Shown: positions 55,534 through 63,444 of the stretch, piece by piece
How positions within the stretch are numbered: position 1 is the stretch's first letter
Layout of the letters: each line of letters begins with the position of its first letter
Assembly: GCF_007673235.1 (NCBI RefSeq)
Contig: NZ_VDZH01000001.1
Coordinates: 921,261 to 985,260, forward strand
From: Curtobacterium pusillum
Lineage (GTDB): Bacteria; Actinomycetota; Actinomycetes; Actinomycetales; Microbacteriaceae
Direction of reading: 5' to 3'
Length of the DNA stretch: 64,000 bases
The notes under the pieces: generated by a model
What the model was told of the DNA's origin: nothing
The model's database searches: none
Seen by the model: only the letters and a program-made list of their open reading frames with translations
Made by a program: the position numbers and the translations under genes

Positions 55534-56156
55534 TCCGCGTCGTCGTCGCGGACGACCACCCGATCGTCCGCGCGGGCATCGTCGCGCTGCTGCAGGACGC
55601 CGACGACGTCGAGGTCGTCGGGCAGGCGAGCGACGGCGAGGCCGCGGTGGCGATCGTCCTCGCCGAGCGGCCGGACGTCGTCCTGATGGACCTCCGGATG
55701 CCGGGGATGGACGGTGACGACGCGACCGCGCGGATCCTCGCCCGCGAGCCGGGGATCCGCGTGCTGATCCTGACGACGTACGAGTCCGACGACCAGATCC
55801 TCGCGGCGATCGAGGCCGGCGCTGCCGGGTACCTGCTCAAGGCCGCGCCGGAGTCGGAGATCCTCGCGGGCCTGCGGGCCACTGCCCGCGGCGAGACGGC
55901 ACTCGCTCCCTCGGCGGCAGCGGCGCTCGTCCGCCGGACCACGGGCAAGCCGACCGCCGGGCCGTCCCTGTCCCCGCGGGAGCTCGAGGTCCTGCAGCTC
56001 GTCGCCCAGGGCAACTCGAACCCGGCGATCGGCCGCACGCTCTTCCTCAGCGAGACGACGGTGAAGACGCACCTCGGGCACGTGTTCGAGAAGCTCGGCG
56101 TGAACGACCGCACCCGTGCCGTGACCCGCGCGATGGAGCTCGGCCTGCTCCGCTGA
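55530..56156 (+). CDS. NarL/LuxR-family response regulator
   Basis: 208 residues. Receiver domain with D54 in VVLMDLRMPG and Lys in YLLKAAPESE; C-terminal LuxR-type HTH with LSPRELEVLQLVAQGNSN and SETTVKTHLGHVFEKL. It starts in the stop of the kinase gene. It very likely activates the exporter operon. Confidence 0.95.
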   Translation: MIRVVVADDHPIVRAGIVALLQDADDVEVVGQASDGEAAVAIVLAERPDVVLMDLRMPGMDGDDATARILAREPGIRVLILTTYESDDQILAAIEAGAAGYLLKAAPESEILAGLRATARGETALAPSAAAALVRRTTGKPTAGPSLSPRELEVLQLVAQGNSNPAIGRTLFLSETTVKTHLGHVFEKLGVNDRTRAVTRAMELGLLR

Positions 56157-56198
56157 CCGCCTCGGTCGCGCGTGCAGCCCCACCACTACCCTCGAGAC

Positions 56199-56867
56199 AT
56201 GCTCGACGACCACCGGCTCATCCAGACCGCCTGGTGCGACGCCACCGGGGTGACGGCCCCGAAGGGCGACGCCCTCGACCGGCTGACGGAGTTCACGTCA
56301 GCCGCAGCTCGCGCCGCGCTCGGACTCGGCCGCTTCGTGCAACTCCCCCGAGGCAGCAACGCCGAGATCGCGATCTCCGACGCGCTGGTCGCGATGCCCC
56401 TCGACGTGATCGACGACCTCTGGGACGAGCACCGGGTGCGTGCCCGGCCAACGGATCCCGAGTCCATCCACCGCTACGTGTTCCACGTCAGCCTCCTCGT
56501 CCGGCCCGACCGGACGGACGCGCTCCCGGTCGAAGCGCCGCCGGCCGAGACGCTCGAGTGGCTCTGGAGTCGCGGCGTCGCCGGAGAGCGACCTGGCGAC
56601 GGCAGTGCGCTCGGTGCCTTCGTCAACAGCGTCCTGATCCGAGCGCGGCACAGCTTCCTCGCGCGGGACAAGCGCCTCGAGGACTGGGAACTGCTCGAAG
56701 CCCTCGACGGCGACATCGTGCCTGTCGACGGCCTGTGGGAAGCCGCCGACCTCGCCGATCGCCCGGAGCGCGAGCAGACGATGTTCCGTCGGGTCATCGG
56801 CTGGTACCTGGCGACGAGAGTGGAGGGCGGCGGCCTCACCCTGGGTCCGACCACCGCGGCCTCCTGA
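56199..56867 (+). CDS. hypothetical protein, 222 residues
   Basis: A soluble helical protein, acidic overall, without signal, membrane segment or recognisable motif. It begins 42 bp after the response-regulator stop on the same strand, so it may be co-transcribed. The residues around RLTEFTSAAARAALGLGRFVQLPRG are the most structured-looking. Function unknown. Confidence 0.6.
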   Translation: MLDDHRLIQTAWCDATGVTAPKGDALDRLTEFTSAAARAALGLGRFVQLPRGSNAEIAISDALVAMPLDVIDDLWDEHRVRARPTDPESIHRYVFHVSLLVRPDRTDALPVEAPPAETLEWLWSRGVAGERPGDGSALGAFVNSVLIRARHSFLARDKRLEDWELLEALDGDIVPVDGLWEAADLADRPEREQTMFRRVIGWYLATRVEGGGLTLGPTTAAS

Positions 56868-56944
56868 CCGGGACACAACAGACCTGGGTGAGCCGCCCCG
56901 CGTCCGCAGGCGTGCAACCGCGTGTGCGCCTCGTCGGGACTTCG

Positions 56945-58561
56945 TCACAGTCGAACGACGCGGTCGGCTCGGCGCGCGAACTCTGTGGCGTGGGAAGCGA
57001 CGATGACGATCCGGCCCGTTCGGAGCCTGTCGATCGCCTCGAGGACCCGTTGTTCGGCTGCGCTGTCGAGGTGAGCAGTCGGCTCGTCCAACAGCAGCAG
57101 CGGACGATCGCTCGCGAGCGCCCGGACGATCGCCAGTCGCTGTCGCTCTCCCCCGGACAGACTGGTTCCGCTGCGTTCGAGTGGTGTGTCGAGGCCGGCG
57201 CTACCCAACCGTTCCGTCAGTCCGAAGTCGTCGAGCAGCCGCATGACGACGTCGATGTGGGGCGGGTTCGCGGGATCAGGAGTCAGGAAGTCGCGGATTG
57301 ACGCACCGAGTGTCGGTGTTGTCTGCTCCACGTACGCGATCTGCCGCCACAGCCGACTCGGGTCATGTCTGCCGACATCGATTCCGCCCACCGTGAGTGA
57401 CCCGGCGCACACGGGCACGAGGGCGGCGACAGCGGACAGCACGGTCGTCTTCCCGGAGCCGCTCGGGCCCACCAGACAGACCATCTCCCCTGGGGTGGCC
57501 GAGAAGCTCACCGGTCCGCTCACCACAGCGACCGCGGGAGAACACTCCGCGTGCACGGCTCGGACGACGAGTCGTGCGCTCAATTCCGCGGTGGCATGAG
57601 CGAACGAGGTGCGTTCCGTGGCCTGCGGCACGCCGCGGAGATGCTCGATCGCGGCCTTCGCGGTCTGGACCTGCTGCGCGGCTTGCGCGTAGGACGCCGC
57701 CGGCCCGAGCAACACTGCGAGTGTTCCGACGAAGCCGGAGAGGCGCGCTGCGGAGAGCGCGCCGTCCGACACCAGGAAGACGCCGAAGGCCCCGAGACCG
57801 ATGAGGAGCGTGATCGATGTGGTCTTCACGACCAGGTCGACGACCGCCTGCGCTCGCCCGATCTGTCGTTCCGCTCCTTCGACGCCACACAGGTCGTCCT
57901 CGAGGCGACGGAGGTGCGGTGTGACGAGCCCCCACACGGTGGCGGACCGGATCGAGGCCAGGTGCTCGTTGACGTCGGCTGCTGTCCGGCCCAGCGCCAC
58001 GAGCGCCTGACCGGCGCGCGCCTTGACGGGGAGCAAGACCAGGACGATGCACCCGGCTCCGACCGTGAGCGCGCCGAACAACGCCGTTGCGAGGCGCCAG
58101 TCGAACCAGAACAGCAGGACGAGGCACCCCACGACCACCACCACCGCGGTACGGCGCCGGATGCGCGCAGCCGACAACAGCGGCTCCAGCTCGTTCACCG
58201 TGCGCGAGAAGATCGACACCGCTTCGCCGACGCCGAACTGCTCGACGGCACGGGGAGTCATGACGAGCAGTCTGCGCGCGACGCCGAGGCGCAGACGGCG
58301 CATCTCCTCCGCCCCGATCCGAGCCAGGACCACCGCTCGCCATCCGGCTGTCGCTCCTGTCCCGATCACCGCGATCGCGACCGGCAACCAGGTGAGCGGT
58401 GTCCCTGTTCCGTGCAGGGCCAGCGTGTTCACGCTGAAGGCGATGACGAGCGGCACGACCAACTCGAAGAGTGAGGCCACGAACGATGCCACGTGGCCGA
58501 GGGCGAGCAGATTGCGGTCGGACCGGGCCGCGACGATCGTCGGGTCGGCGGAAGCAGTCAC
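56945..58561 (-). CDS. ABC exporter with fused membrane and ATPase domains
   Basis: 538 residues. Six membrane helices occupy residues 1-300; the ATPase has GPSGSGKTTVLSAV, LSGGERQRLAIVRAL and LLLLDEPTAHLD. The layout matches half-size ABC exporters of the CydC/peptide type. There is no C39 peptidase at the N-terminus. The GTG at 58561 overlaps the stop of the upstream permease gene (GTGA), making it the last gene of the six-gene leftward operon. A role in peptide export is inference from the operon. Confidence 0.87.
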   Translation of the reverse strand: MTASADPTIVAARSDRNLLALGHVASFVASLFELVVPLVIAFSVNTLALHGTGTPLTWLPVAIAVIGTGATAGWRAVVLARIGAEEMRRLRLGVARRLLVMTPRAVEQFGVGEAVSIFSRTVNELEPLLSAARIRRRTAVVVVVGCLVLLFWFDWRLATALFGALTVGAGCIVLVLLPVKARAGQALVALGRTAADVNEHLASIRSATVWGLVTPHLRRLEDDLCGVEGAERQIGRAQAVVDLVVKTTSITLLIGLGAFGVFLVSDGALSAARLSGFVGTLAVLLGPAASYAQAAQQVQTAKAAIEHLRGVPQATERTSFAHATAELSARLVVRAVHAECSPAVAVVSGPVSFSATPGEMVCLVGPSGSGKTTVLSAVAALVPVCAGSLTVGGIDVGRHDPSRLWRQIAYVEQTTPTLGASIRDFLTPDPANPPHIDVVMRLLDDFGLTERLGSAGLDTPLERSGTSLSGGERQRLAIVRALASDRPLLLLDEPTAHLDSAAEQRVLEAIDRLRTGRIVIVASHATEFARRADRVVRL

Positions 58562-59349
58562 GCTGCGCGGTCCCGACGCAACCGCAGGATCGCGACGGAC
58601 GCCAGGGCGAGAGCCGCGACGATGGACGGCAGCGCTTGAACGGGATCGGCGTCGGTGCCTGCCAGCGCAGTCAGGGAGGAACGCGGGAGCCACGCAGCGA
58701 CATCCCCAGCCGCACCAGCGAGGACAGGCTCGATGACGATCACGTAGGCGAGTACGACGATGAGCACGACCACGGATCGCCTCGTGAGACAGGCGAGCGA
58801 GAAGGTCAACAGCGCGATCACGGCTGCTGCGACAGCCGCCCCGATCACAGTCGTCCCACCCGCGTCCACTGCGGTCACGTCGGGCACGCCGGCTGATCGG
58901 GCGCCGAGGTCGGCCGCGACGATCGATGCGCCCGCCGTCACTGCGCCCACCGTTCCGGCGACGACGGCTCCTGACGCTGCTCGTACCGCGATCACGAGTC
59001 GCAGGCGGCGAGCCGCGACCGCGATGTGGAGCAGCGCCCCCGACGTCATCTCGGAACCGGCGAACTGCGCTCCGAGCACCACCGCGATCAACGGCACCAC
59101 CATCGTCACCGCGCTCTGCGCAAAGGACACGAGATCCGCACTCGATGAGCCTGCTGTGAGCGTTTCGTCGGTCTGGAGCTGGACCGTGCCGGAGCCCGTG
59201 GCACTGCCGCCGGCTGCCACGGACACAGCGAGGAAGGTCAGTCCCGCCCCGAGCACGACCGCTGCTCCACCGGCGATGATCGTCGTGCTGTCACGGGCCC
59301 AGCGACGGGCCTCCGTCCACGCGATGGCTCCGCGCTCAGCGTCGTTCAT
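58558..59349 (-). CDS. ABC permease subunit
   Basis: 263 residues with six hydrophobic segments; GAQFAGSEMTSGALLHIAV before helix 3 is the ABC-2-like coupling region. It overlaps the ATPase gene before it by 14 bp and the exporter gene after it by 4 bp. With the ATPase it probably forms a second transporter, as in self-protection pumps of peptide producers. Confidence 0.83.
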   Translation of the reverse strand: MNDAERGAIAWTEARRWARDSTTIIAGGAAVVLGAGLTFLAVSVAAGGSATGSGTVQLQTDETLTAGSSSADLVSFAQSAVTMVVPLIAVVLGAQFAGSEMTSGALLHIAVAARRLRLVIAVRAASGAVVAGTVGAVTAGASIVAADLGARSAGVPDVTAVDAGGTTVIGAAVAAAVIALLTFSLACLTRRSVVVLIVVLAYVIVIEPVLAGAAGDVAAWLPRSSLTALAGTDADPVQALPSIVAALALASVAILRLRRDRAA

Positions 59350-60235
59350 CGAATCGCTCCTCAAGTGTCGCCGGTCGCCACTCACTCCGCTGCAGCAGGA
59401 CGTCGGCCGCGGTCAGAACGCGTTCCGCCTCGTCCGCATCGTCGAGCGCGACGACCGGACGCCCGGAACGATCGGCCCACCAGCGCAGCTGCGCTCCCGT
59501 CAATGCCGCAGCGGCTCTGCCGGCGTCATGCTCCACGATCACGAGGGCGACGACCATCATCTGCTCCGCGTAGTCCTCCAGGGCACCGGAGAACACCAGG
59601 CGCCCGGACTCAAGCACGATCAGGTCCCGGCAGACGGTCTCGACGTCGTGGAGATCATGGCTCGAGAACACCACGGTCCGCCCTTCCCGAGCGAGCGTGG
59701 TGATAAGGTCTCTGGTCTGTCGTCGCGCGTCAGGATCGAGACCGTTCATCGGTTCGTCCAGCAAGACGAGCCGTGTGCCGCACAGCGCAGCCGCGGCGAT
59801 CGAGACGCGCTGGCGGTTCCCGAGCGACAGGCGACGGAGCTTCGTTCGCAGCTCGCGGGTGAGGCCGGTCATCCGAGCGACCTCACCGATCTTCGTCGGA
59901 GCGATCCCCGCGAGCCCACAGAGGTACCGGAGGTTGCGCTCGACGGTCCATCCCGGCCAAAGCGACATGCCGTCGATGGCTGCGCCCACGCCGGCACCGG
60001 AGGATTCGTTGCTGGCAAGGTCCGTCCCGGAGATCGACAGCGATCCACTGGACGGTCGTGTGACGCCGGCGATGATCCGCAGCAATGTCGACTTGCCGCT
60101 GCCGTTCGCGCCCACGAGCCCGACGACACCCCCGGCTGGCAGGCGGAACGAGATGTCACGCAGCGCATCCCGACGCCCGTACCGATGGGAGACGGCCGTG
60201 GCGGACACCGCGGGGATGTCGTCGGTCTCGTACAC
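59336..60235 (-). CDS. ABC transporter ATP-binding protein
   Basis: About 299 residues. Walker A GANGSGKSTLLRI, signature LSLGNRQRVSIAAAAL (LSLGN instead of LSGGQ), Walker B LVLLDEPMNGLDPDA, H-loop SSHDLHDVE. A 90-residue C-terminal extension follows. The GTG at 60235 lies 7 bp after the stop of the small Cys-tailed protein. Works with the next gene. Confidence 0.87.
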   Translation of the reverse strand: MYETDDIPAVSATAVSHRYGRRDALRDISFRLPAGGVVGLVGANGSGKSTLLRIIAGVTRPSSGSLSISGTDLASNESSGAGVGAAIDGMSLWPGWTVERNLRYLCGLAGIAPTKIGEVARMTGLTRELRTKLRRLSLGNRQRVSIAAAALCGTRLVLLDEPMNGLDPDARRQTRDLITTLAREGRTVVFSSHDLHDVETVCRDLIVLESGRLVFSGALEDYAEQMMVVALVIVEHDAGRAAAALTGAQLRWWADRSGRPVVALDDADEAERVLTAADVLLQRSEWRPATLEERFDERR

Positions 60236-60242
60236 GGCGGGG

Positions 60243-60638
60243 TCAGCCGCCGTAGCTGGCGCAGAGGATGTACCCGATGCTGACGCAGAATCCCATCCGC
60301 GGATCGGTACCCGGGCGGACGTGCACGAGCGGTGACGCCGACGCTCGACCGTCCTCGGGCATCTCGAACTCGCGCGTCGCGATGCGCAGACCATCGGCCA
60401 TCGGGACGCCGTGCTGCTCGAGGGTCGTGAGTGTGGCAGTGGCGGCCGTGTACTCGCGACGCTCCGAGTAGGTGGGCAGCTCGGCGATGCCGTTGACGTA
60501 GTCGATGAATCCGTCCGACGAGATGATCTCGATGAACTCATCGATCTGCTTCGTCACCGCTTCCTTGGTGACCCGGTGACGGATCTCGTCGAGCGTCTTC
60601 TCGAGTTCGGTGTCGATGGTGGGTGTGCTGACGGTCAT
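60243..60638 (-). CDS. candidate precursor peptide with Cys-containing tail
   Basis: 131 residues. A charged helical N-terminus (TIDTELEKTLDEIRHRV), then EFIEIISSDGFIDYVNG and ERREYTAATATL, then a segment HGVPMADGLRIATREFEMP. It ends in the hydrophobic 16-residue tail GFCVSIGYILCASYGG with two Cys. The middle can be aligned with the 134-residue protein two genes upstream (D-x-FI, R-x-Y, GV...G-[IL]-[KR]), and loosely with nitrile-hydratase-like leader peptides. The tail looks like a core peptide, though no modifying enzyme is nearby. GAAGGA precedes the ATG at 60638. Confidence 0.65.
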   Translation of the reverse strand: MTVSTPTIDTELEKTLDEIRHRVTKEAVTKQIDEFIEIISSDGFIDYVNGIAELPTYSERREYTAATATLTTLEQHGVPMADGLRIATREFEMPEDGRASASPLVHVRPGTDPRMGFCVSIGYILCASYGG

Positions 60639-60681
60639 GCTCTTCCTTCTTCTCTGGGATGGACTGTTGTCGTCGGATCGG

Positions 60682-61119
60682 TCAGTTCGAGGACGCCACG
60701 AAGCGTCGGAGCGCAGTGAGCGCGGCGCGGTTGCGGGTGAGACCCGACACCGGTCGGAAGCCGACGATCAGGACGATCGGCTCGCCGGTCCGCAGCTCGA
60801 GGATCAACGGCGCCCCGGAATCACGCACCATGCCGAGCGACGGGAAACCGCCGCGTACACCGCCGGCTTCGAAGCGTCGGTAGGTCGGGACGTACCCCCG
60901 CGTGACCCGCGTGACATCCCCCGGGACCAATCGCTTCCAGGCGCCGAGTTCCAGCGCGGTCCGGTCCAGACGGAGCTGTCCTCGGTGCGGGAAGCGAAGC
61001 CGCTGATCCACCAGTGCCGACAGCCGGCGAACCGGACCGGCCGCGGCGAGCTCGTCGAGTGTCGCTGCGCAGAAGACGTCCTCGAACACGACTCCGACCG
61101 CTCCTGCCGTCTCGGTCAT
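60682..61119 (-). CDS. small PH-like-domain protein in peptide operon
   Basis: 145 residues. No signal or membrane segment. The C-terminal half (VPTYRRFEAGGVRGGFPSLG, GAPLILELRTGEPIVLIVGF) resembles a bacterial PH-like barrel, a fold used for binding or assembly. The assignment is tentative. Its ATG overlaps the previous stop (ATGA), so it is co-translated with the leader-like protein. Confidence 0.6.
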   Translation of the reverse strand: MTETAGAVGVVFEDVFCAATLDELAAAGPVRRLSALVDQRLRFPHRGQLRLDRTALELGAWKRLVPGDVTRVTRGYVPTYRRFEAGGVRGGFPSLGMVRDSGAPLILELRTGEPIVLIVGFRPVSGLTRNRAALTALRRFVASSN

Positions 61120-61520
61120 GCCGATGCCGGGATCGATTCGTTGTCGAAGGTGTAGGTGACCTTCCGGACTCCGTCGCGCATCAGCTTCGTCACGCAGAAG
61201 ATCGTCGGTCGGCGGTCACCGAACTGTGAGCGCTGTACCTTGATGCCCTCTGGCACGATGACCCCCCGAGCCCGCAGCGCCTCCGGATCGAGCAGGACGC
61301 TCCGCACGTAGGCATCGCGATCCTCCGGCGCGTGGTCGTACAGCTCGCCGAGCACGCGGATGAATGCGTCGTTAGTGATGAAGTCACGGATCGCCTCGAG
61401 CCCGGCCCTCGCCTCGTGGCGGACGGCGTCGCGCTCCAGCGGCGGGACGGCGGAGTCTTCCTCCACCTTCGGGTAGTCGATCCTGGTCAGGTTCTCGTAC
61501 TCATGGTGCTTCTTCGGCAT
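61116..61520 (-). CDS. leader-like small protein, first gene of peptide operon
   Basis: 134 residues. Residues 40-115 include RDFITNDAFIRVLGELYD, EDRDAYVRSVLLDPEAL and RARGVIVPEGIKVQ, the last resembling the end of nitrile-hydratase-like leader regions (NHLP). The C-terminus (FCVTKLMRDGVRKVTYTF) has one Cys and lacks the hydrophobic tail of its relative at 60243. GAGGAGGGG lies before the ATG at 61520. It may be a second precursor or a chaperone-like paralog. Confidence 0.65.
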   Translation of the reverse strand: MPKKHHEYENLTRIDYPKVEEDSAVPPLERDAVRHEARAGLEAIRDFITNDAFIRVLGELYDHAPEDRDAYVRSVLLDPEALRARGVIVPEGIKVQRSQFGDRRPTIFCVTKLMRDGVRKVTYTFDNESIPASA

Positions 61521-61646
61521 GATGCCCCCTCCTCGGGAGCGCAACGGCGCGCTCTCGTTGACGAGGTTCGCACCGCCCGCGGCGGGGGTACATCGGCCAT
61601 CAGTCCCTCGACCCCGCTTCACTCGGGTGAAGGAGCACGGCGTCGA

Positions 61647-61664
61647 GTAGGCCGAACGGCCTAC
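61647..61664. promoter_or_regulatory. perfect palindrome GTAGGCC-GAAC-GGCCTAC
   Basis: 7-bp arms with a 4-bp spacer in the gap between the leftward peptide operon (start 61520) and the rightward LuxR-type gene. The size fits a site for a LuxR/NarL-type dimer, so it is the likely operator for the divergent regulator. Confidence 0.65.
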
Positions 61665-61731
61665 CGCTAACATGCAGGATGGTGAAATGCTTCAACGGCG
61701 GGAGAGCGATGTTGCGTGGCGAGGAACCGAC

Positions 61732-62382
61732 GTGATCCGCGTGCTCGTCAACGATCCGGACCCCCTTGCGAGCGCCGGTCTGCGGGCGGTCTTCGACGAT
61801 GTTCTCGACATCGAGGTCATCAGCGACCTGGACGACCCGACGCAGGTCGACCAGATCGCTCCACGCGCCCGTCCGCACGTGGCCGTCCTCTCCGTCACGG
61901 ACAGCGGTCGATCGTCGAGCGCCGTGATCGCACGGGTGTCCGCAGCTGGGGTCGCCGTCCTGACGCTCACCCTGGACGAGGACGATGGTCTGCTGCTCTC
62001 GACGCTCGAGTCGGGTGCCTCCGGCAATCGGGTGAAGTCGGCGGGCCCGGACGAACTCGTCCGGGCTGTCCGGAGTCTCGGCCAGGGACGAACCGCGCTG
62101 TCGGACCGCCAGTCTCGCATCCTGCTGGACGGATGGTTGCGGAACCGCCGAAGGGTGGAGAGCCTCGAAGCACAACGTGCGGCGGGACTGCTCACCCTCC
62201 GCGAGCGTGAGATCGTCCGAGCGGTCACGCGCGGACGGACCAACCGCCAGATCGCTGTCGAGCTGCACTGCGCGCCGAGCACCGTCAAGGCGCATCTGGC
62301 GACGGTCTTCACGCGGCTCGGGGTCGCCAATCGCGTGGAACTCGCGATCCTGGGCCTCCGCGCCGGCCTGCTTGACGACTGA
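61732..62382 (+). CDS. LuxR-family regulator with pseudo-receiver domain
   Basis: 216 residues. The receiver-like domain starts IRVLVNDPDPLASAG and keeps the Lys (NRVKSAGPDEL), but S54 (AVLSVTDSG) replaces the phospho-acceptor Asp seen as D54 in the paralogue at 55530. The C-terminal LuxR HTH is normal (LTLREREIVRAVTRGRTN, CAPSTVKAHLATVFTRLG). No kinase gene is adjacent, so control by ligand or by protein contact is likely. The GTG at 61732 follows GAGGA and aligns with other regulators; ATGs at 61672 and 61687 are alternatives. Confidence 0.8.
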   Translation: MIRVLVNDPDPLASAGLRAVFDDVLDIEVISDLDDPTQVDQIAPRARPHVAVLSVTDSGRSSSAVIARVSAAGVAVLTLTLDEDDGLLLSTLESGASGNRVKSAGPDELVRAVRSLGQGRTALSDRQSRILLDGWLRNRRRVESLEAQRAAGLLTLREREIVRAVTRGRTNRQIAVELHCAPSTVKAHLATVFTRLGVANRVELAILGLRAGLLDD

Positions 62383-62388
62383 GCACTG

Positions 62389-62407
62389 GTGACCGGTGGA
62401 CGGTCAC
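62389..62407. terminator. hairpin GTGACCG-GTGGA-CGGTCAC
   Basis: A perfect 7-bp stem with a 5-base loop between the stops of two convergent genes, 6 bp after the regulator stop and 1 bp before the oxidoreductase stop. Confidence 0.6.
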
Positions 62408-62408
62408 G

Positions 62409-63341
62409 TCACCACACCAACACGAACCGCCCCCGCGTCCCCCCAGCCTCGAGCCGCTCGTGCGCCTCCCCTGCCCGCGCAGCCGGTAACACCTCCGCCA
62501 CCCTCGGCGTCAACGTCCCGCTCTCCACCGCGTGCCGCAGCTGCTCGAGCTTGTCGAACGACCGGTACTCCTCGAACACCATGACCTGCTCGAACCGGAT
62601 GCCCCGCGAGCCGTCGCCGGCCCACCCGCGCACGTCGAGGAACACTCCCCCGTCCCGAACGGCATCCACCACCGCGTCGCGCTGGACAGCAGCATCGGCG
62701 AGCGCATCGACCCCGCCCGGCACGATGGCACGGACGGCGTCCGCGAACCCGTCTCCGCGCGGCACGATGTGGTCCGGCCCGAGCGACCGCACGAGCGCCT
62801 CGTCCTGCGGCGCAGCGTCCGCGATCACGGTGATCCCCGCGGCGCGAGCCAGCTGCACCACGTAGTTCCCGAGCAGCCCGGCGGCCCCGGTGACGGCGAG
62901 TGTCTGCCCCGGTTCGAGCTCGGCCCGGGACAGGATCTGCAGCGCGGTCAGCCCGTTCATCGGCACGGTCGACGCGAGTGCGGCGGACAGTCCGCGCGGC
63001 ACCCGGGCGAACGACCCGACGGGTGCGACGAGCTCCTGCACGTACGCCCCACCGTGGGTGCTGAGCGGGAGCGCCATCGCCATGACCTCCTCGCCGACCG
63101 CCCACCCGGACACGTCGGAGCCGACCTGGTCGATGACCCCGGCGGCGTCCATCCCGGGAACGTACGGCGGCGACGCCTTCGACGAGTCGCGCTGCCCGGC
63201 ACGCACGCCGGTGTCCGTCGGGTTCACGGCGAACGCCTCCACCCGGATGCGCACCGACCCTGAGCCGGCGTGCGGCTCCGGGACGTCGTGGACGGCGAGG
63301 GCCTCGGGCCCTCCGAACTGTTCGACTCCGACGACCTGCAT
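62409..63341 (-). CDS. zinc-independent quinone-oxidoreductase-like MDR protein
   Basis: 310 residues. N-terminal GroES-like domain (VRIRVEAFAVNPTDTGVR, PPYVPGMDAAGVID) and Rossmann domain with AVTGAAGLLGNYVVQLA. The Cys/His ligands of zinc alcohol dehydrogenases are absent, placing it with NADPH:quinone-reductase-like members. C-terminus GRFVLVW is typical. Substrate unknown. Confidence 0.9.
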   Translation of the reverse strand: MQVVGVEQFGGPEALAVHDVPEPHAGSGSVRIRVEAFAVNPTDTGVRAGQRDSSKASPPYVPGMDAAGVIDQVGSDVSGWAVGEEVMAMALPLSTHGGAYVQELVAPVGSFARVPRGLSAALASTVPMNGLTALQILSRAELEPGQTLAVTGAAGLLGNYVVQLARAAGITVIADAAPQDEALVRSLGPDHIVPRGDGFADAVRAIVPGGVDALADAAVQRDAVVDAVRDGGVFLDVRGWAGDGSRGIRFEQVMVFEEYRSFDKLEQLRHAVESGTLTPRVAEVLPAARAGEAHERLEAGGTRGRFVLVW

Positions 63342-63381
63342 CCTCCCGGTCTACCCGGACGTTGCTCAACGCAACCCACAA

Positions 63382-63425
63382 CGGACTGGAGGCACGGCAC
63401 CAGCCCGCACCGCGCCTCCAGTCCG
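63382..63425. terminator. 12-bp perfect hairpin after the AraC gene
   Basis: CGGACTGGAGGC at 63382-63393 pairs with GCCTCCAGTCCG at 63414-63425 around a 20-base loop. It is 19 bp after the AraC stop on the minus strand and 40 bp before the oxidoreductase start. Both arms carry the TGGAGGC unit seen elsewhere between genes. Confidence 0.65.
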
Positions 63426-63444
63426 ATCCGTCCCGACTCCAGAG

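Noticed and set aside
56945..61520. Calling the leftward operon a lanthipeptide, lasso peptide or thiopeptide cluster
   Set aside because: No LanB/LanC/LanM, lasso cyclase/protease, YcaO or radical SAM gene and no C39 peptidase on the exporter; only a general peptide-system call is supported.
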